A model generated the notes under the pieces. It had not been told where the DNA came from. It did no database searches and saw only the letters and a program-made list of their open reading frames with translations. Below are positions 49,817-58,109 of a DNA stretch of 64,000 nucleotides, piece after piece. The DNA comes from Oceanobacillus profundus (GTDB taxonomy: Bacteria; Bacillota; Bacilli; Bacillales; Amphibacillaceae): assembly GCF_003515705.1 (NCBI RefSeq), contig NZ_QWEH01000012.1, positions 62,001 through 126,000 of the forward strand, written 5' to 3'. The stretch's first letter is position 1. Every line of letters starts with the position of its first letter. The translations under genes and the position numbers were made by a program.

Positions 49817-50671
49817 TTACTTTAAATAAGTCATTCCATCACGTTGTTCCACTTTACCTTCTTTTAAAAGTCTGCCTAAAGCCCGTTTAAATGCTGCCTT
49901 GCTGATACGAAATGTTCCACGGATGTCTTCTGGATCACTCTTATCGTTAAAGGGAATAACACCATTGTTTTCTTCCAAATGTGCTAAAATGCTCGTAGCA
50001 TCTTCTCCGATACTATCCTGTTTTAATGGGCGAAGGGAAACATTTAATGTCCCATCTTCCTTCACATCAATCACACGCCCATGAACGAATTCACCGAGTC
50101 TTGGCTCTTCTTTACGTTCTGTATGATGAATGAATCCGCGATAATCATCTTCGGTTATAATAGCGGATCCTTCTTTGCTTGTATGATAAACGGTTCCGCT
50201 TATCGGCTGATTGTATAGTTCTTCTGGTGCTAGTTCGATTTCTCTAGCAATGACACCCTCCGTAGCAGGTATTGCAAGCAGACGTCCATTTTGATCTTTA
50301 CCTAGAGTAATAAAAAGTTTATCTCCTGGATTTGGCCAAACAGCTTCGAATAATGGAAGGTCGTCAACAGATACTAGCATTTCCTTTGCGATACCAATGT
50401 TAACAAAAGCTCCTAATTTAGGAATAACTTCTACTACTTCAGCCCAATCATAGACATCCATTTGAACGGATGGCAATGTCGCTGTAGCTGCAATGTTTCC
50501 TTTTTTGTCATTATAGAGAAAAACATCAATTTCTCTTCCTTCGTCGTAAGTATGATTGGCTTCATTATGATGTAAAAGCGCCTCTTGTCCGTTTTTTTCT
50601 AATACATAGCCGGTGTCAATTTTTCGAGAAACAGTCATTGTTTGTACCTTGCCTATTGGTAATGTATGCAT
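49817..50671 (-). CDS. cvfB: CvfB/YitL-like S1 RNA-binding protein
   Basis: RNA-binding protein of 284 aa; in Staphylococcus CvfB affects virulence gene expression. It contains tandem S1-like domains (IGKVQTMTVSRKIDTGYVL; WAEVVEVIPKLGAFVNIGI; LGEFVHGRVIDVKEDG) and a C-terminal winged helix (FRISKAAFKRALGRLLKEG). Start uncertain: the ATG at 50671 (with AGGT) fits homologues better than the ATG at 50689, six codons upstream. Monocistronic. Confidence 0.85.
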   Translation of the reverse strand: MHTLPIGKVQTMTVSRKIDTGYVLEKNGQEALLHHNEANHTYDEGREIDVFLYNDKKGNIAATATLPSVQMDVYDWAEVVEVIPKLGAFVNIGIAKEMLVSVDDLPLFEAVWPNPGDKLFITLGKDQNGRLLAIPATEGVIAREIELAPEELYNQPISGTVYHTSKEGSAIITEDDYRGFIHHTERKEEPRLGEFVHGRVIDVKEDGTLNVSLRPLKQDSIGEDATSILAHLEENNGVIPFNDKSDPEDIRGTFRISKAAFKRALGRLLKEGKVEQRDGMTYLK

Positions 50672-50955
50672 ATATTTACCTACTTTCATTCTTTTCTAAA
50701 GTGTCCTAAATGTGCGCAATCCTAGTATGTATTGGAAAAGGAGTACCCTCATTATTAAGAGTACCCCTTTGATTTAAAAGTAACACATAAGTTTAATTTT
50801 ATTTTATTATCCCGATTGTTTCGGGTGGGAAATTCTTGTTCATCAGCTATTAATTGATAGCGTGAGAAAGTGTATTACTTGTTTTATTCAATAAAGTTAT
50901 TTTTCAAAAACGTAGTATTTACCAAGTCTTCTATGCAAATATTCATTGCAATATA

Positions 50956-50985
50956 CAGATAGCAGCATTTATTCTTTTCTATCTG
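50956..50985. repeat. CAGATAG/CTATCTG foldback
   Basis: Arms CAGATAG (50956-50962) and CTATCTG (50979-50985), related to the hairpins at 2972 and 53382 but with a different loop. Confidence 0.45.
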
Positions 50986-51017
50986 CCAAGAATTTCACTT
51001 AACCGCGGTACGTGTTC

Positions 51018-51092
51018 CACTGGATGTCCTCTAACTTAAGCAACGTAGCCCTACCTGCTCTACGTCCTTGCGACCCCTAAGTCGCGCCAGTG
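51018..51092. repeat. Multi-branched structured element
   Basis: Outer stem CACTGG (51018-51023)/CCAGTG (51087-51092) encloses two hairpins: ACGTAG (51043-51048)/CTACGT (51060-51065) and GCGAC (51070-51074)/GTCGC (51081-51085). GC content is clearly above the surroundings. Noncoding; reads like a folded RNA or a small palindromic mobile repeat. Confidence 0.6.
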
Positions 51093-51350
51093 TGAATAAG
51101 CATCTTCAAAAACATTGTAGAATGCCAGAATTACTTATTTGTTACTAGATGAGTAATCATACCATGCATGAGTACTTCTGTCAAATCATAATTTTACACC
51201 TGAACGAGGGGGCAAGGAGCTTACGATAAAAAAAGGGAGACACAATGAAATATTAGATGCTAGAAAATATGATAAATAGTCTTTCATTCTAGAAGTGCCA
51301 AAAATTGTGATAAACTAGTGAATAGTTCTAATAAAATGGAGATGTCATGG

Positions 51351-52247
51351 ATGAGTTTATTTCTGAATATTATTGTACCGATTATGGCAGTTTTTGCTTC
51401 AGGTTTTATATTGCAACGAATTCGTATTCTAGATGTAAGGTCGATATCAGCTATTTCGCTTTACATATTGTCACCAGCACTTATATTTGTAACCTTATAT
51501 GATACTGAGTTTAATAGTGGCTATATGGTGATTGTAGTTTACATGCTTGTATTATTTTACATAATGGTTGCCATCAATAAAATATTGGCAAAAATATTCA
51601 AATGGGATCCAAACACAGAAAGTGCTTCGATTCTAGCTTCAGGTTTTATGAATTCAGGTAATTATGGTTTGCCTGTTGTACTGTATACAGTAGGAAACGC
51701 TGCATTACCGTATGCTATTTTCATAATGGTTGTTCAAGCATTACAAAATAACTTTTTTGGTGTTTATTATGCTTCCAGAAGTAAAAGTGGTTTTCGACGC
51801 GCGTTTGAGAATGTATTGAAAATGCCTACTACTTATGCGGCGGTTTTGGCATTTGTTTTCCAGTTTTTTTCTGTTGAAATTCCTGATTCGGTTCATTCGA
51901 CATTAGACATGGTTGGAAGTGCGGCTATTCCGGTAATGATGATTATGCTTGGAATGCAGTTAGCTTCGATAACAGCACTGAAACTTAATTGGCAGGTTGT
52001 TATTTCTGCAGTGACATTGAAGATGATTGCTGCTCCGATAATTGGGATAATCTTTGTTTCAATTCTTGATGTAGATCCAGTAATTGCCGCTGTTATCATT
52101 ATCATTTCTGCAATGCCAACGGCTGCTACAACAACAATGTACGCCATTGAGTTTGATACAGAACCAGACCTAGTTTCAAGTATTACATTCATTGCAACAT
52201 TAGTTAGTATTGTAACACTTAGTATTCTGTTAAATATCATTGTTTAA
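51351..52247 (+). CDS. AEC family carrier (auxin efflux/malate permease type)
   Basis: Membrane transporter of 298 aa with about ten hydrophobic segments in two halves: FLNIIVPIMAVFASGFILQ, the GFMNSGNYGLPV motif near residue 100 and AIPVMMIMLGMQLAS near 200, all typical of the family. It exports or imports a small carboxylate, unknown which. The ATG at 51351 is preferred because GGAG (51338-51341) lies 9 bases ahead and homologues start here. Confidence 0.83.
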   Translation: MSLFLNIIVPIMAVFASGFILQRIRILDVRSISAISLYILSPALIFVTLYDTEFNSGYMVIVVYMLVLFYIMVAINKILAKIFKWDPNTESASILASGFMNSGNYGLPVVLYTVGNAALPYAIFIMVVQALQNNFFGVYYASRSKSGFRRAFENVLKMPTTYAAVLAFVFQFFSVEIPDSVHSTLDMVGSAAIPVMMIMLGMQLASITALKLNWQVVISAVTLKMIAAPIIGIIFVSILDVDPVIAAVIIIISAMPTAATTTMYAIEFDTEPDLVSSITFIATLVSIVTLSILLNIIV

Positions 52248-52321
52248 TTTAGATGTTTGGTATGGAATTATAAGGGGAAACTTCTTATTAAGCTCAGGCA
52301 TTCCAGAAAAGGGAGATTAAT

Positions 52322-52390
52322 ATGATTCGAACAATACTAATGATAATTGGAGCAATAGTAGTAATCGGGTTTATTATTTCATTGCTTTAA
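52322..52390 (+). CDS. 22-residue hydrophobic membrane peptide
   Basis: Very short open frame: MIRTILMIIGAIVVIGFI, then ISLL and stop. One basic residue is followed by a single unbroken membrane-spanning stretch. AAAGGGAG lies about 7 bases before the ATG and a strong terminator follows 26 bases after the stop, so the frame sits exactly where a gene should. It may be cotranscribed with the AEC carrier 74 bases upstream. No homologue recognised; function unknown. Confidence 0.55.
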   Translation: MIRTILMIIGAIVVIGFIISLL

Positions 52391-52415
52391 TGAAAAAAGA
52401 ATAAACACGTGACTT

Positions 52416-52444
52416 GCCCGAAGACAATTTGTCTCGGGCATTTT
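52416..52444 (+). terminator. Terminator after the micro-ORF
   Basis: GCCCGAAGACAA (52416-52427) with TTGTCTCGGGC (52429-52439, one bulge), then ATTTT. Confidence 0.88.
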
Positions 52445-52544
52445 CGCGTTGTGTTCATGTTAAGGATTAAGTGATTAAGTTTACTCGTATTCATTATGAT
52501 TTTTGCTATAATTGAAAAAAAGGTAAATAGGGAGGTTGTTCCGG

Positions 52545-53336
52545 ATGGATTTAGAATTAAAAGGAAAGTCAGTGATTATAACAGCAGGAAGCAAAGGACT
52601 CGGGAGGGCAATTGCAAAAGAGTTTGCAAAGGAAGGTGCTCATGTTTTATTAAGTAGCAGGGATGAAGAAGCATTGCATCTTGCAGTTCAGGAAATTAAG
52701 CAGGAAACAGGAAATGAACAGGTTGATTATACTGTTTGCGATATGAAGGATTCAGAGGCAATTGATCGACTTGTTGAAAAAGCATTGTCCTGGAATGGTA
52801 CGATTGATGTGCTCATTAATAATGCAGGAGGACCACCAGCGGGTTCATTCATGGATATGTCTGATGATGATTGGTATCACGCATTTGAATTAAATCTGCT
52901 CAGCTTTGTCCGAACAATAAGAGCAGTCGTTCCATTCATGCAAAAACAAAACCGTGGTCATATTGTAAATCTTGCATCATCATCTATTAAACAAAGCCTA
53001 GACCAATTAGTACTATCGAATACAATGCGTCCAGGTATTGTTGGGCTTTCTAAAACATTGGCACAGGAATTAAGTGCTGATAATATTTTAGTCAATACAG
53101 TTGGTCCGGGAACGGTTGAAACGGATCGGATACTTGAGCTATACAAGGTGAGAGCGGAAAAGCGTCAAGTAAGTGTTGAAACAATCATAGAAGAGACGGA
53201 GAATCAGATTCCAATGAAGCGATTCGGCCAGCCAGAGGAGTTTGCGAAAGCAGTTGTCTTCTTAGCATCTGGTGCAAATACATACATTACAGGACAATCT
53301 CTCATTATTGACGGTGGACAAGTGAAAGCATTATAA
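52545..53336 (+). CDS. SDR family protein with altered active site
   Basis: SDR fold of 263 aa: cofactor motif TAGSKGLGRAIA at residues 13-24, NNAGGPP near 91 and the closing FLASGANTYITGQSLIIDGG. Catalytic Ser145 is kept (ASSSI), but the place of the Tyr-x3-Lys pair reads Ser158-x3-Arg162 (SNTMRPG). It therefore belongs to the FabG-like branch lacking the usual proton donor; the reaction is unknown. GGGAGG lies 9 bases before the ATG at 52545. Confidence 0.82.
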   Translation: MDLELKGKSVIITAGSKGLGRAIAKEFAKEGAHVLLSSRDEEALHLAVQEIKQETGNEQVDYTVCDMKDSEAIDRLVEKALSWNGTIDVLINNAGGPPAGSFMDMSDDDWYHAFELNLLSFVRTIRAVVPFMQKQNRGHIVNLASSSIKQSLDQLVLSNTMRPGIVGLSKTLAQELSADNILVNTVGPGTVETDRILELYKVRAEKRQVSVETIIEETENQIPMKRFGQPEEFAKAVVFLASGANTYITGQSLIIDGGQVKAL

Positions 53337-53350
53337 ATGGACGTCAAAGA

Positions 53351-53377
53351 GGATCAGGTGATTGAGCCTGATCCATC
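53351..53377 (+). terminator. Probable terminator of the SDR gene
   Basis: Perfect GGATCAGG (53351-53358)/CCTGATCC (53367-53374), followed by ATCTTT, a weak U-tract. Confidence 0.65.
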
Positions 53378-53381
53378 TTTG

Positions 53382-53451
53382 GCAGATAAGAAAGTTTAAA
53401 CTTTTTTATCCGCAACTAAGGCATTCGATGAAAAGGCTTGGCAAATGCCTT
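53382..53451. repeat. Dispersed repeat: two consecutive hairpins
   Basis: First hairpin 53382-53413 (GCAGATAA arm with TTATCCGC) is the second copy of the element at 2972-3003. Then AAGGCATT (53418-53425)/AATGCCTT (53444-53451). The unit lies between the SDR and ytaF ends. Confidence 0.55.
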
Positions 53452-53495
53452 GGTTTTCTAATGATTGCACGTTTATCAGGCATTTGGAATGACCC

Positions 53496-54119
53496 TTAAA
53501 AAATATTAAAAATCCCGATCGCAATTAAAATAACGGGTGGCAGAAAGGTTAGGCGCTGCAGTTTCTCTTGCTGTGATAAAAAAATTCCTAGCTTCATACC
53601 GAAAAATAAAAAGAAACCACTCATACACGCTGTAAGAACGGCAGTCAGTGCAGGGGAATACCCAAGCATTGATGCGCCAATTCCAGCACCAAATGCATCA
53701 AGTGCAAGTGCTAAGCCAAGCAGGAATGCTTCTCCGGCTGAAATGGACCCGGATTGATCTAAATCAGCTTTATCAGGTGTTGTCATTACGGTTTTAATAT
53801 CTTCTATTCTAGTCGTGTGAGCCTTATTAGTAGAAGTCGCATTTATTAATTTTGCTCGGATAACCTTACTGAATGAAAATAAACCGATCGCGATTAAGAT
53901 AATACCTCCAAGGATCTTTGCCACTTCTTTTGAGATAAAAAAGCTAAGCAAATCGCCAACCAGCATGGATGTATAAACTATAATACCTGAACAGAGCATG
54001 ATGATGATTAATGCAATCACAGGTACTTTAATTTTTCGCAGTCCATAAGTGATTCCTACGCCGAATCCATCTAAACTAACTGCTGTAACTAATAAGAGTA
54101 ATCCAGTATAATAAAGCAT
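53496..54119 (-). CDS. ytaF: YtaF-like sporulation membrane protein (MntP-related)
   Basis: Membrane protein of 207 aa in two homologous halves of three segments each (AVSLDGFGVGITYGL; LALALDAFGAGIGAS), as in the MntP manganese exporter. The cytoplasmic loop between them has a complete EF-hand loop, Asp119-x-Asp121-x-Ser123-Gly124-x-Ile126-x3-Glu130, suggesting Ca2+ or Mn2+ binding. B. subtilis YtaF is annotated as a sporulation membrane protein. AAAGGAT precedes the ATG. Confidence 0.85.
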   Translation of the reverse strand: MLYYTGLLLLVTAVSLDGFGVGITYGLRKIKVPVIALIIIMLCSGIIVYTSMLVGDLLSFFISKEVAKILGGIILIAIGLFSFSKVIRAKLINATSTNKAHTTRIEDIKTVMTTPDKADLDQSGSISAGEAFLLGLALALDAFGAGIGASMLGYSPALTAVLTACMSGFFLFFGMKLGIFLSQQEKLQRLTFLPPVILIAIGIFNIF

Positions 54120-54304
54120 CTAACCATATCCTTTACAAGGTTCTAGATTATAGTATGGAAAGGATGGTTACGTTGTGCTTGCGGCAGTTATGCCTGCACG
54201 AAAGAGTTAATTTGTGATAAAGTATCTTTAGATGTTTCCTTCATTTCATAACGAAACAAGTAAGTGAAATCCGAATGGATCGTTCATATAGAGAGGATTT
54301 TTTG

Positions 54305-56476
54305 ATGAGTAAAATAGTTGTATTAGCAGAGAAACCATCCGTTGGTCGTGACATTGCAAGGGTGCTTGGATGTACGAAAAAGGGGAATGGTTATTTTGAA
54401 GGTTCAAGGTATATTGTAACATGGGCGCTTGGTCATCTGGTTACATTGGCAGATCCAGAAGTCTATGATGATAAATATAAAACGTGGCGTATGGAAGATT
54501 TGCCAATGCTCCCGCCGAAATTAAAGCCAGTCGTTATTAAGAAGACAGGTAAACAATTTCAGGTTGTCAAATCCCAATTAACACGCAAGGACGTCAGTGA
54601 AGTCGTTATTGCTACTGATGCCGGACGTGAAGGTGAACTGGTGGCCCGCTGGATTTTGGAGAAAGCCCGAATTAAAAAGCCGACTAAACGTTTATGGATT
54701 TCCTCGGTTACTGATAAAGCGATACGTGAAGGTTTTAAAAATCTCAAGCCTGGTGCAAAGTATGTGCATCTGTATGAATCGGCAGTTGCAAGGTCTGAAG
54801 CTGATTGGTATGTTGGTCTGAATGCAACACGTGCATTAACGACAAAGCATAATGCCCAATTGTCCAGTGGGCGAGTTCAAACGCCAACACTAGCGATGAT
54901 TGCTGCAAGAGAGCAGGAAATCAAAGAGTTTAAGCCGAGGGCATTCTACGGTATCGAAGCAAAAACAGACAAAGGATTTAAATTAACTTGGCTGGATGAA
55001 AAAAATAATTCGCGTATTTTTTCTGAAGATAAAGCAAACCTTTTGCTTAATCAATTGAAAAATGAGTCCGCAACTGTTGTCCAAGTTGATAGGCAGCATA
55101 AGAAAAAATTTGCCCCACAGCTTTATGATTTGACGGAATTACAGCGAGAAGCCAATCGGATTTTTAATTTCTCTGGAAAACAGACGTTGTCGATTATGCA
55201 AAAGCTTTATGAGCAGCATAAGGTTTTGACATATCCACGGACCGATTCACGCGTTATTTCTTCAGATATTGTTCCTACATTAAAGGATCGCGTAAAAGCT
55301 TGTGGCGTAGATGAGTACGCAAAATCAGCTGCGAAAATTTTAAAAAAGGATTTGAAGCTTTCCAAGGCAGTTGTCGATAATGCGAAGGTATCGGATCACC
55401 ACGCGATTATCCCCACGGAACAGCCGGTTCTGTTAGCGGATTTAGATGATAAGGAAATTAAAATCTATGATCTTGTTGTGAAACGTTTTTTAGCGGTGCT
55501 TTCAGATGCCTATGAATATGAACAAACAACAATTACAGCTGAAATTGGACCAGAGCGTTTTACTGCGAAAGGAAAAGTGATTAAAAAGCTCGGTTGGAAA
55601 GAAGTCTACAATAACCGAAGAAGTGAAGATGATCTTCAAGATGACCAACGTTTACCAGTTATGCATAAAGGTGATAAGCTAACGGATATCCGTATTTCTC
55701 GTACGGAAGGAGAAACGAAGCCGCCAGAACGATTTACAGAGGGTGCCTTATTACAGGCGATGGAAAATCCAGTTCGTTATATGAGCTCGGATGAAAAACA
55801 TTTGGCAAAAACAATTAATCAAACAGGCGGTATTGGAACGGTAGCGACAAGAGCGGATATTATTGAGAAGTTATTTAATAATATGTACATGGAGCTAAAA
55901 GGAAAATATATTTATTTAACTCCTACAGGTCGTCAGCTGCTTGATCTTGTGCCAGAAGATTTGCGTTCTCCGGCCTTGACTGCGGAATGGGAGCAGAAGC
56001 TAGCCTTAATTGCAGAAGGCAAGCTTGCAAAGGATAAATTTATTTCTGAAATAAAAACCTATACGAAACAAGCTGTTCAGGAGATTAAAAATACTGGGGA
56101 CACGTTCAAGCATGATAATATGACGGGAACGAAATGCCCTAGTTGTGGAAAGCTCATGTTGGAAATTAAGAATAAGCATGGACGTAAACTCGTTTGCCAA
56201 GATCGTTCTTGTGGGCATAAGAAAAATATTGCCAAACAAACGAATGCCCGCTGTCCAAACTGCCATAAACGTATGGAACTTCGCGGTGAAGGAGAAGGGC
56301 AAATGTTTATATGCAAATGTGGACACAGAGAAAAACTTTCCACATTTAATGCACGTAAACAAGAAGAGAAAAAACATAAAGTATCGAAAAAAGATGTAAA
56401 TAAGTATTTGAAAAAGCAGGATGATGGCTTTAAGAACAATGCACTCGCTGATGCGTTGGCAAAGCTGAAGAAATAG
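54305..56476 (+). CDS. topB: DNA topoisomerase III
   Basis: Type IA topoisomerase of 723 aa that relaxes and decatenates DNA. Toprim domain at the N-terminus (VLAEKPSVGRDIARVLG; TDAGREGE), active-site Tyr310 in YPRTDSR. The C-terminus has two zinc-ribbon units: CPSCGK..CxDRSCGH and CPNCHKR..CKCGH. The ATG at 54305 follows GAGAGG; the upstream in-frame ATG at 54275 has no site. Confidence 0.94.
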   Translation: MSKIVVLAEKPSVGRDIARVLGCTKKGNGYFEGSRYIVTWALGHLVTLADPEVYDDKYKTWRMEDLPMLPPKLKPVVIKKTGKQFQVVKSQLTRKDVSEVVIATDAGREGELVARWILEKARIKKPTKRLWISSVTDKAIREGFKNLKPGAKYVHLYESAVARSEADWYVGLNATRALTTKHNAQLSSGRVQTPTLAMIAAREQEIKEFKPRAFYGIEAKTDKGFKLTWLDEKNNSRIFSEDKANLLLNQLKNESATVVQVDRQHKKKFAPQLYDLTELQREANRIFNFSGKQTLSIMQKLYEQHKVLTYPRTDSRVISSDIVPTLKDRVKACGVDEYAKSAAKILKKDLKLSKAVVDNAKVSDHHAIIPTEQPVLLADLDDKEIKIYDLVVKRFLAVLSDAYEYEQTTITAEIGPERFTAKGKVIKKLGWKEVYNNRRSEDDLQDDQRLPVMHKGDKLTDIRISRTEGETKPPERFTEGALLQAMENPVRYMSSDEKHLAKTINQTGGIGTVATRADIIEKLFNNMYMELKGKYIYLTPTGRQLLDLVPEDLRSPALTAEWEQKLALIAEGKLAKDKFISEIKTYTKQAVQEIKNTGDTFKHDNMTGTKCPSCGKLMLEIKNKHGRKLVCQDRSCGHKKNIAKQTNARCPNCHKRMELRGEGEGQMFICKCGHREKLSTFNARKQEEKKHKVSKKDVNKYLKKQDDGFKNNALADALAKLKK

Positions 56477-56483
56477 AGGTTTA

Positions 56484-56520
56484 GGGATAGCTTACAGTAG
56501 ATAAGCTATCCCTTTTTTTT
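56484..56520 (+). terminator. topB terminator
   Basis: GGGATAGCTTA (56484-56494) with TAAGCTATCCC (56502-56512), followed by eight T. Confidence 0.95.
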
Positions 56521-56530
56521 GTGTTGTGAT

Positions 56531-56728
56531 TTAATACTTCTTTTCTTCCAAAACATTATGATATTCATCTTGTATTTCGACAATGCTTGGTGTGTTTTCC
56601 TGTGCCAATTGTTCTGCTGCCTCAATGGCTTCTGACTTAGTGTCGTAGACTTCCTCTGGTGCAACGTCCTCCAATTTTACAAACCAAGCACTTGCATCTA
56701 CATTTGGTGTGACACTATACGTTTTCAA
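56531..56728 (-). CDS. DUF2188 domain protein
   Basis: Small acidic protein of 65 aa: YSVTPNVDASAWFVKLED, then ATKSEAIEAAEQLA-like helix and PSIVEIQDEYHNV. The family is seen in many bacilli, without known function. The start is TTG at 56728, with AAAGGAG 8 bases upstream. Confidence 0.75.
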   Translation of the reverse strand: MKTYSVTPNVDASAWFVKLEDVAPEEVYDTKSEAIEAAEQLAQENTPSIVEIQDEYHNVLEEKKY

Positions 56729-56908
56729 TTAAAAAACTCCTTTATTTCTTAAGTTATAATTTATTTTCCCATTTGTATTGAAACTAAAACATCATCAACT
56801 TTATATAAACAAAATATATACAACAGGTTAAAAATTCTGTATAATCCATTTTAACGGAATATTAAAGGTAATTTTCCGTAAATGAGTTATATTTTTGGAG
56901 GTAGATTA

Positions 56909-58105
56909 ATGCAACGAAAGTTAGACACATATTTGAAGCAAGTGGAACAGGAAATTATCGCTAACCGACGTCATTTGCATCAATATCCAGAGCTTAGTAA
57001 TCAAGAGGTCAAAACATCCCACTATATTCAACAGAAGCTAACAGATTATGGAATTCCCTTTAAAACTGGCTTTGCCGAACATGGGGTTTTGGGGATTATT
57101 AAAGGTAAAGATTCCGATAACATCGTTGCGTTACGTGCAGACATCGACGCATTACCAATACAGGAATTAAATGAAGATGATTTTGTATCTAAACACCCAA
57201 ATGTGATGCATGCCTGTGGACATGATGCTCATACAGCTATGTTACTTGGTGCAGGATATGTTCTTCAGCAACTAAAGGAGGAGATTAACGGAACAGTGCT
57301 GCTTGTTTTTCAACCGGCAGAAGAAGCATCACCAAAAGGTGGAGCGCAGGTCATGATGGAGGATGGTGTATTTGATACATACAAGCCGGATGTAATTTTT
57401 GGCCAGCATGTGTGGCCATATATGCCAACGGGTACTGTCGGTGTGCATGACCGGGAAGTAATGGGAGCGTCAGATCGTTTTAAAATAATTTTAGAAGGGC
57501 GAGGTGGTCATGCAAGCATGCCGCATCAAGCAAATGATGCTGTTATAGCAGCAGGGCATTTGATTACTGCATTGCAGACAATCGTTAGTAGAAACCTAGA
57601 TCCTATGGAGTCTTCTGTTGTTACAATTAGTATGCTGGATGCTGGCAGTGTACCGAACATTATTCCGCGAGAAGTGACGCTGCAAGGATCTGTTCGAACG
57701 TATCATTCAGAAATTAGAGAGCGATTAAAAGAGCGCTTTTACCAGATTACAAACCAGATTGCGGAAGCCTTTAATACAAAAGCATATATTGAATACACGG
57801 ATGGGTATCCAGCAACAATTAATACACCACAATGGGCTAAACTTGCCAGAAGTTCTGCACAGAAGATCCTTGGAGAGAATGCAACACCTGCACAAAAGCC
57901 GTCTTTAGCAGGAGAAGATTTTGGAAGATTCCTACATAAATACCCTGGTGCATTTATTTGGCTTGGAACACAATTGGAAGATAAGGAAAAGCAGACACCA
58001 CTTCATGATGCGAATTTTAAATTGAATGAACGTGCCTTGCCACAGGGAACTAAGCTATTTGTCCAATTTGCAATCGATGCATTACAAAAATTAAATGAGG
58101 AGTGA
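56909..58105 (+). CDS. M20D amidohydrolase (N-acyl amino acid hydrolase)
   Basis: Metal-dependent hydrolase of 398 aa. Active-site elements: LHQYPELSNQE, metal ligands in MHACGHDAHTAMLLG near residue 100, catalytic Glu in FQPAEEASPKGG, the dimer-domain His in GRGGHASMPHQ, and a C-terminal SLAGEDFGRF. Relatives remove acyl groups from N-acyl amino acids (YxeP, hippuricase, indole-acetyl-amino acid hydrolases). The ATG at 56909 follows GGAGGT. It starts a five-gene operon that ends in an AbgT transporter. Confidence 0.88.
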   Translation: MQRKLDTYLKQVEQEIIANRRHLHQYPELSNQEVKTSHYIQQKLTDYGIPFKTGFAEHGVLGIIKGKDSDNIVALRADIDALPIQELNEDDFVSKHPNVMHACGHDAHTAMLLGAGYVLQQLKEEINGTVLLVFQPAEEASPKGGAQVMMEDGVFDTYKPDVIFGQHVWPYMPTGTVGVHDREVMGASDRFKIILEGRGGHASMPHQANDAVIAAGHLITALQTIVSRNLDPMESSVVTISMLDAGSVPNIIPREVTLQGSVRTYHSEIRERLKERFYQITNQIAEAFNTKAYIEYTDGYPATINTPQWAKLARSSAQKILGENATPAQKPSLAGEDFGRFLHKYPGAFIWLGTQLEDKEKQTPLHDANFKLNERALPQGTKLFVQFAIDALQKLNEE

Positions 58106-58109
58106 GTAT

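Larger units (their letters stand above)
50690..51350. other. Gene-free region with foldback elements
   Basis: About 650 bases without a supported gene. It contains a weak hairpin around 50740-50772 (GGAGTACC with GGTACTCTT-like pairing), the CAGATAG repeat at 50956-50985, and the multi-branch element at 51018-51092. The last 60 bases form the leader of the AEC carrier gene. Confidence 0.5.
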
